From a virus, in IMG/VR virus record IMGVR_UViG_3300042868_012464, positions 1-45,333 of that record: a stretch of 45,333 nucleotides of DNA; one strand, 5' to 3'. The notes beneath the pieces were generated by a model. The model saw nothing but the letters and a program-made list of their open reading frames with translations. It was not told the origin of the DNA and did not search any database. The position numbers were made by a program, and so were the translations under genes. Below are positions 23,852 to 30,770 of this stretch, piece after piece. Every line of letters begins with the position of its first letter. Position 1 is the first letter of the stretch.

Positions 23852-24442
23852 TTAAATCGCCTGATCTTCAGTTTTAGGATAATTCAACTTCTCTCTCCAT
23901 GTCTTTTGCCAAACAACAAAGTGATTGTATATGTTTTCTGAAATCATTTTTGTGTCATTGTCCAGTTTTAAGTTTTGAGCATTTAGAGTAACACCATTCA
24001 TAATTGAATAAAACCACATTATTTTCCCATCACTACCAAGATTAATGATACCCGAAGCAATAGCATCAATCCCATCTGATTTTTTTGTTGCCAACAATGA
24101 ATATCCATTCTTTTGCTTATTGAACACAACAGTTGCATTTGGCAACATACCTAAAAGCTCCTTAAAGCTGTTTTCAAATTCTTTTATTTCTGTTGTTGTT
24201 ATTTTAATGTCGTTCATATTATTTTCTTTAATAGTAAAAGTTCTAGAAGAACCATCTTCTTTCTTAGGCTCACTACCACCAAAGAAAAGAACTTTATCAA
24301 AATCATCTTCAGTGATTTCTTCTGATTTTAAATATGATTCAGAAGATTCAATTTTCTCTTGAGACGTAGCCCCTTTGGCTTTATCAACTAAAGCATTTCT
24401 AATTTCCGAACTAATCAATTCAGATAACTCCTGTTTATTCAT
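23852..24442 (-). CDS. Hypothetical protein, 196 aa, with N-terminal amphipathic helix
   Basis: A 196-aa protein that starts with a short amphipathic helix (MNKQELSELISSEIRNALVDKA) of the kind repeated at the N-terminus of several proteins in this window. An acidic linker follows, then a probable compact domain (KITTTEIKEFENSFKELLGM, VVFNKQKNGYSLLATKKSDGIDAIAS, KIMWFYSIMNGVTLNAQNLKL). No Cys or membrane segment is visible. It starts 3 nt after the 71-aa gene in the amidase cluster. The family is unknown; a virion-associated role is inferred from the cluster and the N-terminal pattern. Confidence 0.72.
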   Translation of the reverse strand: MNKQELSELISSEIRNALVDKAKGATSQEKIESSESYLKSEEITEDDFDKVLFFGGSEPKKEDGSSRTFTIKENNMNDIKITTTEIKEFENSFKELLGMLPNATVVFNKQKNGYSLLATKKSDGIDAIASGIINLGSDGKIMWFYSIMNGVTLNAQNLKLDNDTKMISENIYNHFVVWQKTWREKLNYPKTEDQAI

Positions 24443-24445
24443 TTT

Positions 24446-24661
24446 TTATAATTTATTAATATAAATACTTGATTTCTCCCACATCCACTTATAGTGATTG
24501 ATAAACATTGTTCTAACCAACTTTCTAACCCCTTCTTCGTCCATAGACTTCTTTTTTAAAGCAGTCAGCTCATCTTTCATTGAGTCGAACTTTTTATTTA
24601 CCTTGTCTAATTCAACTCTTAGAACATCTTTTGCAATTCTTCTTATATCCGCTTCGCTCAT
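24446..24661 (-). CDS. Small helical protein, 71 aa
   Basis: A 71-aa almost fully helical protein (MSEADIRRIAKDVLRVELDKVNKKF, then MKDELTALKKKSMDEEGVRKLVRTMF) with a coiled-coil-like heptad pattern over residues 10-45 and an aromatic end (HYKWMWEKSSIY). It begins 1 nt after the stop of the amidase gene, so the two are coupled. Its first 20 residues resemble the N-terminal helix pattern of the 196-aa and other proteins nearby. I do not recognise the family. It could be an oligomerisation partner or accessory of the amidase. Confidence 0.7.
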   Translation of the reverse strand: MSEADIRRIAKDVLRVELDKVNKKFDSMKDELTALKKKSMDEEGVRKLVRTMFINHYKWMWEKSSIYINKL

Positions 24662-24662
24662 A

Positions 24663-25568
24663 TTAAGGATTATATTTTTTAGCTAATCTATTCAACAACT
24701 CTAATAATCTATGATCTGGATAAGAATCAAACTTATCTTTTCTACAATTTACGTGCGTCCACAATCCAGCAGTTTTATTAGAAATCAATTCAGGCATATA
24801 TTCAAACCAAGACATACCAAAATCTTTCTGAACAGGAATATTATAATTTTCAATTAAATATTCCAAGAGCTTTTCTAATGTGTCTAATTGTGCATCTGTA
24901 TATGCTTGATAGTATTTAAAACCTTTAAATGGAGTTTCCAATTCATACACTTCTTCAGCAGGAACTTCTGTTTTCCAATCGCTAGGCCAAGCATAATATT
25001 TATCTCCAACTTTTTTAAGTGGACCAAAACAACAAATTTCTATACCAATAGATTTTTTATCTAAAGCTCCATTTGTTCCTTTTACGCCCAAATGCCAGCC
25101 CCAATAATCTGGATGAAATGCTTCATACGCCTTTCCATCGTCACCATCTATTACGTATGCAGTAGATACTTTTATTTCATCATTTGCCCAATAGCCTATT
25201 GTCTTAGAAGCACTTTTTCTTCCAGCGGTAAAATGTATAAATATTTTATCCTTATCTGTCTTTTGTTTTACATATTGGGAAACATCTAGTTGATGAGTTC
25301 TTACAATATCTAAATTTCCATAAACTTTTGGAGTAATCGTACCCTTCTCTTCTTTTGAAGTTCTTTTTTGAGCAGCTTTTAAAGCCTCTAATGTTTTGGA
25401 TCCTACAACACCATCTGTTTCTAAATTTACCTTTTTCTGAAAAGCCTTTACCGACCTTAATGTTCTATCTCCAAACTGACCATCAACAATTAAATCATAT
25501 CCCAAAAAGGATAAGTACTTTTGCACCTCTGAAACTTTTGAACCAATATCCCCGTATTTTAAACTCAT
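24663..25568 (-). CDS. PG-binding N-acetylmuramoyl-L-alanine amidase
   Basis: A 301-aa enzyme. Residues ~3-66 are a peptidoglycan-binding domain of the PG_binding_1 type (VSEVQKYLSFLGYD, VDGQFGDRTLRSVKAFQ, TDGVVGSKTLEAL). Residues ~105-285 are an Amidase_2 (T7 lysozyme/PGRP-like) domain: H112 in FIHFTAGR, HPDYWGWHLG (152-161), and WTHVNCRKDKFDSYPD (270-285). H112, H272 and D281 are the likely zinc ligands. The enzyme would cleave the MurNAc-L-Ala bond in peptidoglycan. There is no signal peptide. It leads a cluster of small genes, far from the holin/lysozyme operon, so it may be a virion- or tail-associated enzyme used at entry or an additional endolysin. The promoter motif lies inside an inverted repeat (25574-25610). 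Confidence 0.9.
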   Translation of the reverse strand: MSLKYGDIGSKVSEVQKYLSFLGYDLIVDGQFGDRTLRSVKAFQKKVNLETDGVVGSKTLEALKAAQKRTSKEEKGTITPKVYGNLDIVRTHQLDVSQYVKQKTDKDKIFIHFTAGRKSASKTIGYWANDEIKVSTAYVIDGDDGKAYEAFHPDYWGWHLGVKGTNGALDKKSIGIEICCFGPLKKVGDKYYAWPSDWKTEVPAEEVYELETPFKGFKYYQAYTDAQLDTLEKLLEYLIENYNIPVQKDFGMSWFEYMPELISNKTAGLWTHVNCRKDKFDSYPDHRLLELLNRLAKKYNP

Positions 25569-25573
25569 AAAAA

Positions 25574-25610
25574 AAACACTTTTTCTATAAATAGTTCATA
25601 AAAAGTGTTT
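25574..25610 (-). promoter_or_regulatory. Inverted repeat enclosing the TATTTATA motif of the amidase gene
   Basis: Perfect 11-bp arms (AAACACTTTTT at 25574-25584 and AAAAAGTGTTT at 25600-25610) flank a 15-nt centre that contains TATTTATAG on the minus strand (25586-25593), 17 nt before the ATG at 25568. An operator surrounding a late-type promoter is the simplest reading. A hairpin with T-run is also possible on the minus strand, but no gene lies upstream for it to terminate. Confidence 0.55.
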
Positions 25611-25618
25611 CATAATTA

Positions 25619-25647
25619 TTGTAACCTTTTGAATTTAATTGCGTATA
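25619..25647 (+). promoter_or_regulatory. TTGTAAC-N16-CGTATA promoter of the 121-aa membrane protein gene
   Basis: TTGTAAC (25619-25625), exactly 16 nt, then CGTATA (25642-25647), 22 nt before the ATG at 25670. The same element occurs before IF3 and the gene at 27011. Confidence 0.7.
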
Positions 25648-25669
25648 TTAAAGTATAAAAACAAATGTT

Positions 25670-26035
25670 ATGGAAAAGGTTAGTCAAGAAGAATTGAATG
25701 AAGGATTGAAAGCTTACAGCGATGTTTCTACCAAAATGGTTGAAAAACTGAACAAAAAGTTTAAATTTATTTTGTTTTTGTATAACAAAAATACATTATT
25801 TATAATGTTTTGGATTGCAACAATGTTACCATGTTTTTTTCTGTATTTATTTGCTGGAATAACTTATGCAACAAACCTAATTGCTTCGATTGTGTTTTTG
25901 ATTTACCCAATACTATTCTTTATTTATAAAAGAACAATGTTTAAATATAGTGAAATAGAAGATGAATACTTCAGAAGAAAAGTTGAGGTTTTTGAATATG
26001 TATTAAAAAATAGAAAAGAAAAAGGGGCTAAATAG
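25670..26035 (+). CDS. Small two-helix membrane protein, presumed early
   Basis: A 121-aa protein. A charged helix (VSQEELNEGLKAYSDVSTKMVEKLNKKF) is followed by two transmembrane helices at about residues 44-66 (LFIMFWIATMLPCFFLYLF) and 70-90 (TNLIASIVFLIYPILFFIY), then a charged C-terminal helix of ~30 residues. It is a single-gene unit with the TTGTAAC/CGTATA promoter and its own terminator, on the strand opposite to the neighbouring late-type genes. The sequence is not clearly similar to the 106-aa membrane protein at 27011, but the layout is the same. An early inner-membrane role, such as exclusion of other phages or host takeover, is possible; the function is unknown. Confidence 0.78.
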   Translation: MEKVSQEELNEGLKAYSDVSTKMVEKLNKKFKFILFLYNKNTLFIMFWIATMLPCFFLYLFAGITYATNLIASIVFLIYPILFFIYKRTMFKYSEIEDEYFRRKVEVFEYVLKNRKEKGAK

Positions 26036-26050
26036 CCCCTTTATTATTTT
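26021..26050 (+). terminator. Rho-independent terminator overlapping the stop of the 121-aa gene
   Basis: The perfect 10-bp stem AAAGGGGCTA / TAGCCCCTTT (26021-26030 and 26033-26042) contains the TAG stop codon and is followed by a T-rich run. Confidence 0.88.
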
Positions 26051-26063
26051 TATGTGATTCCAA

Positions 26064-26903
26064 TTATTTTGATCTTGGAAGGCTTAACATATCTTTTACT
26101 GTATCTATAAAACCAATTCTTTGGTCAGAAGCAAGTAATCCGTCAATACCAGCTTGATCAGCGATTCCATCTAGATATTTCTCTATATCTTTTATTACCA
26201 AACCTTTAGCTCTAGCATCTACAGCTTGTTTAAATTTTTCTACATACGCTAAAAGATTTCTATCTTTAACAGTGTTAGCAGCTAATTCGATATAACCTTT
26301 TTTAACTTTTTTAGCTCCTACTATAAGATTAATAATTCCTAATATAAATGAAAGAGCAGCTGAATATACAAGCGGGTTTGCTAACATAAATCCTCCTGGT
26401 ATTGCTCCAGTGGCTACAGCCCATGCAATTCCGCCTAATATAATACCTATACTAAAAGTACCAAATCCAAGACCTTTTAATATTTTACCAAATCTAATTT
26501 TAAATTCACCAATATTTTCTTTGACAGTTTGATTATCATCTTCATTTAAAGCATATTCTTTTAATACGTTTTGAGCAACAGCAGCAGCCTGTTTTGCTTC
26601 TCCAGCAGGATTACTAAGTGCGTCTTGAGCTTCTGAATCCTGACTAATACCTTGAGCAATTTGCTCTGGAGTCATTTTTATAGCAGATAAAAAACCTTGA
26701 ACGTCTGCCTGTGTAGCTGGTCTTACCTTAACAGGCGCAGCCCCTTCTTCAGCTTCGTCCATAACTTCCTCCATATACATTTCATTAAGTCTTTTAAGAA
26801 GTTTTTTCTTTTCAGCCTCTAGAGTTAATTTCTTTTTAAATCTAGCAGCTTCCTCAGAAATAATTTCTCTAAGTCTAGATTCTGATATAATTTCTTTTGC
26901 CAT
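26064..26903 (-). CDS. Membrane-segment protein with duplicated N-terminal tag
   Basis: A 279-aa protein. Residues 1-50 (MAKEIISESRLREIISEEAA, then FKKKLTLEAEKKKLLKRL and an acidic end) are nearly identical to the start of the 151-aa protein at 27386-27841. An Ala/Gln-rich region follows, then two hydrophobic stretches at about residues 150-172 (FGTFSIGIILGGIAWAVATG) and 176-200 (MLANPLVYSAALSFILGII). The rest is a charged C-terminal domain (KKGYIELAANTV, KDIEKYLDGIADQAGIDGLL). It has a TATTTATA motif. The shared tag on otherwise different proteins suggests a targeting sequence, perhaps for packaging into the head. A membrane-active protein delivered with the DNA would fit, but this is speculative. 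Confidence 0.75.
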   Translation of the reverse strand: MAKEIISESRLREIISEEAARFKKKLTLEAEKKKLLKRLNEMYMEEVMDEAEEGAAPVKVRPATQADVQGFLSAIKMTPEQIAQGISQDSEAQDALSNPAGEAKQAAAVAQNVLKEYALNEDDNQTVKENIGEFKIRFGKILKGLGFGTFSIGIILGGIAWAVATGAIPGGFMLANPLVYSAALSFILGIINLIVGAKKVKKGYIELAANTVKDRNLLAYVEKFKQAVDARAKGLVIKDIEKYLDGIADQAGIDGLLASDQRIGFIDTVKDMLSLPRSK

Positions 26904-26939
26904 AGCTTTTGTTTTTAATTTATTTATAAATATGAAAAA
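26769..26939 (-). repeat. Duplicated promoter plus N-terminal tag, copy 1 (copy 2 at 27707-27877)
   Basis: About 170 bp covering the TATTTATAAATA promoter motif, leader and first ~45 codons are nearly identical to 27707-27877. Differences are few and mostly silent or conservative. Outside this block the two genes are unrelated. Confidence 0.85.
26925..26932 (-). promoter_or_regulatory. TATTTATA-class promoter motif before the 279-aa gene
   Basis: On the minus strand CATATTTATAAATAAATT lies about 21 nt before the ATG at 26903. The identical element precedes the paralogous start at 27841 (27863-27870). Confidence 0.65.
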
Positions 26940-26952
26940 AAAATTAAATTCT

Positions 26953-26981
26953 TTGTAACATATTTATAATTATAACGTATA
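26953..26981 (+). promoter_or_regulatory. TTGTAAC-N16-CGTATA promoter of the 106-aa membrane protein gene
   Basis: TTGTAAC (26953-26959), exactly 16 nt, then CGTATA (26976-26981), 29 nt before the ATG at 27011. This is the third member of the class. Confidence 0.7.
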
Positions 26982-27010
26982 GTAAGGTATAAACAATAAA
27001 TTTAAAAAAG

Positions 27011-27331
27011 ATGAGTAGTTTGCCGTTTGAAATGAGAGAGGAACAAGATAAGCAAAGAAAAGAAAAACTTGAGCTTATTCATAAATTCCAAGATAAGCTA
27101 AATTTTTCAATAGTTAGCTTAGTGTTCTTTGTTGCACTAACTGGATATACATTCTTTGTGCCAATTATTTTTACTGGCGTTATTTTGCCTATTTTATTTG
27201 GGGCTATTTCGTTAGTTTTTGTTCAACAAGTTATTCGTTCATATAACTACCTTGAGTTTTACAAAAACAACTATAGTTTTATGGAGAGTGTTTATAATAT
27301 AGTAGAAGAAGATTTTAATTCAAATAATTAA
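27011..27331 (+). CDS. Small two-helix membrane protein, presumed early
   Basis: A 106-aa protein with a charged N-terminal helix (EMREEQDKQRKEKLELIHKFQDKL), two transmembrane helices at about residues 31-52 (FSIVSLVFFVALTGYTFFVP) and 55-75 (FTGVILPILFGAISLVFVQQ), and a short polar C-terminus. It has the TTGTAAC/CGTATA promoter and a terminator of its own, exactly like the 121-aa protein at 25670. The two are probably expressed together early. The function is unknown; superinfection exclusion or another membrane takeover role is a guess from the layout. No signal peptide or lipobox is visible. Confidence 0.78.
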   Translation: MSSLPFEMREEQDKQRKEKLELIHKFQDKLNFSIVSLVFFVALTGYTFFVPIIFTGVILPILFGAISLVFVQQVIRSYNYLEFYKNNYSFMESVYNIVEEDFNSNN

Positions 27332-27335
27332 AAAC

Positions 27336-27365
27336 AAAAAAGCGACTAACTTAGTCGCTTTTTTG
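27336..27365. terminator. Bidirectional terminator between convergent genes
   Basis: The stem AAAAAAGCGACTAA / TTAGTCGCTTTTTT has A and T runs on both sides and lies between the stops at 27331 (plus) and 27386 (minus), so it can serve both. Confidence 0.9.
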
Positions 27366-27385
27366 TTTAACTTAAATAGTTATAT

Positions 27386-27841
27386 TTATTCTCTAATTGG
27401 ACTTCCCTTCCCTTGGTCTCTAAGTGCTCCTCCTGCGATTGTTCCAAGTTGTTGCAACTTAGTAAGGTTTGGCGCAAAAGCTAACACTAAATAATCACCA
27501 CGCTTAGCTGGTTTTAAACTAAGACTACCTTTGAAAGGGATGCTTGCTGACGCAGCTTGTTTAAGAATATCTTCTTTAGAAGGAAGTATTTTCTTACCCT
27601 GAGGTGCTGTTGCTAGTAAGGCATCTAATTCTTTTACAAAAGATTGTCTATTAGCTTCAACTTCTTCTTTGCTAGGGCCAAACCATGCTTCTTCCATAGC
27701 TTCTTCTTCCATGTAGATTTCTTGAAGTCTGTTAAGAAGTTTTTTCTTTTCAGCCTCTAGAGTTAATTTCTTTTTAAATCTAGCTACTTCTTCAGAAATA
27801 ATTTCTCTAAGAGCAGATTCTGATATAATTTCTTTTGCCAT
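27386..27841 (-). CDS. Protein with duplicated N-terminal tag, 151 aa
   Basis: A 151-aa protein whose first ~48 residues (MAKEIISESALREIISEEVA, FKKKLTLEAEKKKLLNRL, YMEEE) repeat the start of the 279-aa protein. The rest (residues 55-151) is unrelated: a helical part (FVKELDALLATAPQGKKIL), then a basic, beta-type segment (FKGSLSLKPAKRGDYLVLAFAPNL) and a Gly-rich end. No membrane segment is visible. It has the same TATTTATA promoter and leader as its partner. The shared tag with a different body suggests the tag directs both to the same place, for example the prohead. The function of the body is unknown. Confidence 0.75.
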   Translation of the reverse strand: MAKEIISESALREIISEEVARFKKKLTLEAEKKKLLNRLQEIYMEEEAMEEAWFGPSKEEVEANRQSFVKELDALLATAPQGKKILPSKEDILKQAASASIPFKGSLSLKPAKRGDYLVLAFAPNLTKLQQLGTIAGGALRDQGKGSPIRE

Positions 27842-27862
27842 TGATTTTATTTTTAATTTATT

Positions 27863-27870
27863 TATAAATA
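27863..27870 (-). promoter_or_regulatory. TATTTATA-class promoter motif before the 151-aa tagged gene
   Basis: On the minus strand CATATTTATAAATAAATT lies about 21 nt before the ATG at 27841, identical to the element at 26925-26932. Confidence 0.65.
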
Positions 27871-27880
27871 TGAAAAAAAA

Positions 27881-27940
27881 TTACTTTTCTTTTATTCTAT
27901 TCATTAAACTTTTAAAAATACTTTCATCCGAATGTTCCAT
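27881..27940 (-). CDS. Possible 19-codon peptide or gene remnant
   Basis: A frame of 19 codons (M27940 to TAA at 27881; peptide starts MEHSDESIFKSLMNRIKEK) with an A-rich leader. It lies between the tagged 151-aa gene and the plus-strand endonuclease gene, just where a mobile endonuclease may have been inserted. It could be a real small peptide, the 3' remnant of a disrupted gene, or chance. The stop codon in frame just upstream shows it is not part of a longer open frame. Confidence 0.25.
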   Translation of the reverse strand: MEHSDESIFKSLMNRIKEK

Positions 27941-27962
27941 TTCTATTTTTAAATTTTAAAAC

Positions 27963-27970
27963 TATTTATA
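27963..27970 (+). promoter_or_regulatory. TATTTATA motif directly before the endonuclease gene
   Basis: ACTATTTATAAATA ends only about 6 nt before the ATG at 27980. If used as a -10-type box it would give a leaderless or nearly leaderless transcript. Confidence 0.45.
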
Positions 27971-27979
27971 AATAAAAAA

Positions 27980-28870
27980 ATGTTTGCAGAAAAAGCTAAA
28001 AAAGTACATAGTGATAAATACGACTATTCTTTAGTTGAATATAAGTCGGCTAAAACAAAAGTTAAGATAATATGTAATAAACATGGTGTTTTTGAGCAGA
28101 CACCGAGCAACCACTTATCAGGTAAAGGATGTAGGTTTTGCGCTAAAAATGTAAAATATACAAATGAAGAGATAGTAGAAATGTTTAAGAGAGAACATAA
28201 AAACAAATACTCGTATGGTGAAGTAAAATACGAGAGTATGTTTAAAAAAGTAAAAATAAAATGTATAACACATAATTTTTTTGAGCAAACACCCAAAAAT
28301 CATTTAATGGGAAAAGGATGTCCGAAATGTGCTGGCAAAAAATTAGATAAATATGAAATCATAAACGAGTTAACAAATGTGCACGAAGGTGTTTATGATT
28401 ATTCACAAGCCGAACCTAAAAAATCAAAAGACAAGATTAAAATAATATGCAAAACACATGGAGTTTTTTTGCAAACATTAGATTGCCACAAAAGAGGTCA
28501 AGGGTGTCCTAATTGTAAAAAATCAAAAGGGGTTAATTTGGTAAAAAAATTTTTAGAAAAAAATAATTTACAATATGAAAATGAATTCACTTTTGATCAG
28601 TGCAGGAATCCGAAAACACAAAAACTACTTCCGTTTGATTTTTATATACCAATTAAGAATACTTGCATAGAGTATGATGGTGAACAACATTTTAAACCTA
28701 TGAGATTTTCTAGAGACAATCAAAAATCACTAGAGGATATAAAATTCAGAGATAACATAAAAGATATTTTTTGTAAAAACAATAACATTAACTTACTTAG
28801 AATAAACTTTAAAGAGTTTAATGATATAGAAAAATTATTGACTTTTTATTTTTTCAATCAAAGCCTTTAG
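27980..28870 (+). CDS. Probable mobile (homing-type) endonuclease with three zinc ribbons
   Basis: A 296-aa protein. Three related repeats of ~60 residues each have HxxKYxY...K(V/I)KI-x-C-x2-H...G-x-GC-x2-C: C32/H35/C51/C54, C95/H98/C114/C117 and C157/H160/C176/C179. They are probable DNA-binding zinc ribbons. The C-terminal ~100 residues hold a PD-(D/E)xK-type nuclease of the VSR-like EDxHD group: PFDFYIP (D220), then CIEYDGEQHF (E231, D233, H237). This architecture is common in free-standing homing endonucleases of phages. It is encoded on the strand opposite to its neighbours, and its last 36 nt overlap the 3' end of the helicase gene, as expected for an invading element. Its target site is not known. 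Confidence 0.85.
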   Translation: MFAEKAKKVHSDKYDYSLVEYKSAKTKVKIICNKHGVFEQTPSNHLSGKGCRFCAKNVKYTNEEIVEMFKREHKNKYSYGEVKYESMFKKVKIKCITHNFFEQTPKNHLMGKGCPKCAGKKLDKYEIINELTNVHEGVYDYSQAEPKKSKDKIKIICKTHGVFLQTLDCHKRGQGCPNCKKSKGVNLVKKFLEKNNLQYENEFTFDQCRNPKTQKLLPFDFYIPIKNTCIEYDGEQHFKPMRFSRDNQKSLEDIKFRDNIKDIFCKNNNINLLRINFKEFNDIEKLLTFYFFNQSL

Positions 28871-30769
28871 CATATTATAATCCCCTGTATGAACTTTTTT
28901 ATCCACCCTTTTGTTGTCTAAAACCATAGTTACTACTTGGTCTTTTTCATCTAAAAACTCCATTATATCTTCATCTATAGTCCCAGAACAATATAAAGTA
29001 ATAATTTGAATATTGTCGTGAGTTGTTGACGCTCTGTGAATTCTATCTTCGGCCTGCATCATATCTCCAGGCGTCCATCCAAAACCTAAAAATATCAAAC
29101 GACTTGCCTCTGTAAGACTTATTCCAACACCAGAAGCCATAATCATGCCTGAAAAAATTTTGATATCTTTATTTTTTTGAAAACTTTGATATGACTCAAA
29201 CTTATCATTTTCGCTCATAGATCCAGTGTGTAGAACTGATATTTTAGGAAATAGTTTATGCACTTCCTCAGCAAGTTCTTGCAAGTCTGACATAATTACA
29301 ACTTTTTCACCACCATCAATTATGTCTTGAATGTAATCTACAGCTCTTTTTAGCTTGCATCTACCTGTAAACAATTTTAGTTTTGCAATTTTTGCCAAAT
29401 AAGATTCTTCTGTAGACTTTCCGTCTTTATCTTCTTTTTTGAAAGATTTTATAATTTGTTCGTATTCTTTATACTCAGCATCCGTTAATTCGATTGGAAC
29501 ATTAGTATATGTTTTAGGAGGTAAATCCTTCAATACATCTTTTTTTAACCTTCTTAAGAACACCCCTGATATTCTAGTGAACAATTGTTCTAAATTAGAT
29601 ACACCACTATAATCCCAACCAAAACCAGTATCATATCCAGCGCAATACTTAACGCCAAACTCGTGTTGATTATTCCACTCGTCTTTATTCAGAAAGTTCA
29701 AAGAAGTAAAAAACTCAGAAGGTCTACTTTTAATTGCTGTTCCTGAAATTAAAATCTTTCTAGGAACAACATCCCTAAAAGCACGCACAATTACTTGTGT
29801 CCACCCCGTCTTCTTTTCTTTGATTCTGTGTGACTCATCAATTACAATCAAATCATAGTCTTCGGGATTTAAATATTCTCCAAAACCATCTTCGAAATAT
29901 TGTAAAGAATGAAATGTTGATTTAAATGTTTTTTTATTTTTACACTGAGGACATTCTGTTTGAGTCTTATTTAGGTTTATTATTTCACAACCGCACTCTG
30001 TCATTCCATTACCAGTGGTTTTAACCATCTTTCCCTTACACTTATGCTTATATTCAATTTTAATGTAGCTATCTAAAGATTCATAGTTTATAACGTGAAA
30101 AAGTGATTCATCTTTTTTATAAGCCACATCTTTACTTCTTTTTTTGGGAACATATTTGTAGACAAACGCTTTCTCGTTTGTGAAGTCATCAATCTCTTTT
30201 CTCCAATTAAGCTTTAGGGAGGATGGGCATATGACAAGTGTTTTATATTTATGCTTTACAGCATAAGAAATAGCAGACAAGGTTTTTCCGACACCTGGTT
30301 GATCTCCAAGTATTGCCCTTCCATCATTTATTTCGAAAAACTTTACTGCTTGTTTTTGATAATTATATGGTTGTTGTTTTAAGAAAGAATAATCTTCATT
30401 TTCAACACTTAATTGTTCAGCTTTAAGTCTTAATATTTCCGCAAGCCTTTTCTGCCTATCTAAATATTCCTGTCTTAATTTATTTATGTCGTCCTCTGGT
30501 ACATTTTGAAATGTGAACGGGATTCCGTTATCAACCATAAAGTTAATTACGTTTCCCATTGCATATTCACGTATAGACCTTACCCATTCATCTTTTTCTA
30601 CACCATCGGCATTTATTACAGAATCTTTCCTAGTAGTTCTATGTTCTTTAGGGAGTGACTTTATGTACTCAGATAGCATTTTATTGAAGTCATATCTAAG
30701 TTCGTAGTTTGTCTTTAGCTTTCTTATATTTACAGCATTCTTTTGTGAATCTGATTGTTTTTTTGCCAT
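28835..30769 (-). CDS. SNF2-like DNA helicase / DNA-dependent ATPase
   Basis: A 644-aa superfamily 2 helicase. Visible motifs are a Q-type YNYQKQAV (135-142), Walker A GDQPGVGKT (155-163), DESH box (311-314), SGTA (motif III, about 342-345), and C-terminal motifs SGVGISLTEASRLIFLG and QAEDRIHR (572-579). The order and the Q-x-x-DR-x-HR end are of the SNF2/SMARCAL1 type. A cysteine-rich insertion between motifs I and II (C244, C259, C261, C273, C276) is a probable zinc site. In phages such enzymes remodel forks and recombination intermediates, as UvsW does in T4, though this one is of the SNF2 rather than UvsW type. It is the last gene of the recombination module and starts 1 nt after the 110-aa gene. 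Confidence 0.9.
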   Translation of the reverse strand: MAKKQSDSQKNAVNIRKLKTNYELRYDFNKMLSEYIKSLPKEHRTTRKDSVINADGVEKDEWVRSIREYAMGNVINFMVDNGIPFTFQNVPEDDINKLRQEYLDRQKRLAEILRLKAEQLSVENEDYSFLKQQPYNYQKQAVKFFEINDGRAILGDQPGVGKTLSAISYAVKHKYKTLVICPSSLKLNWRKEIDDFTNEKAFVYKYVPKKRSKDVAYKKDESLFHVINYESLDSYIKIEYKHKCKGKMVKTTGNGMTECGCEIINLNKTQTECPQCKNKKTFKSTFHSLQYFEDGFGEYLNPEDYDLIVIDESHRIKEKKTGWTQVIVRAFRDVVPRKILISGTAIKSRPSEFFTSLNFLNKDEWNNQHEFGVKYCAGYDTGFGWDYSGVSNLEQLFTRISGVFLRRLKKDVLKDLPPKTYTNVPIELTDAEYKEYEQIIKSFKKEDKDGKSTEESYLAKIAKLKLFTGRCKLKRAVDYIQDIIDGGEKVVIMSDLQELAEEVHKLFPKISVLHTGSMSENDKFESYQSFQKNKDIKIFSGMIMASGVGISLTEASRLIFLGFGWTPGDMMQAEDRIHRASTTHDNIQIITLYCSGTIDEDIMEFLDEKDQVVTMVLDNKRVDKKVHTGDYNMLKALIEKIKSQ

Positions 30770-30770
30770 A

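Noticed and set aside
27011-27331. Second holin of the lysis system
   Set aside because: The promoter class is shared with IF3 and the gene stands alone far from the lysis operon, so an early membrane role fits better.
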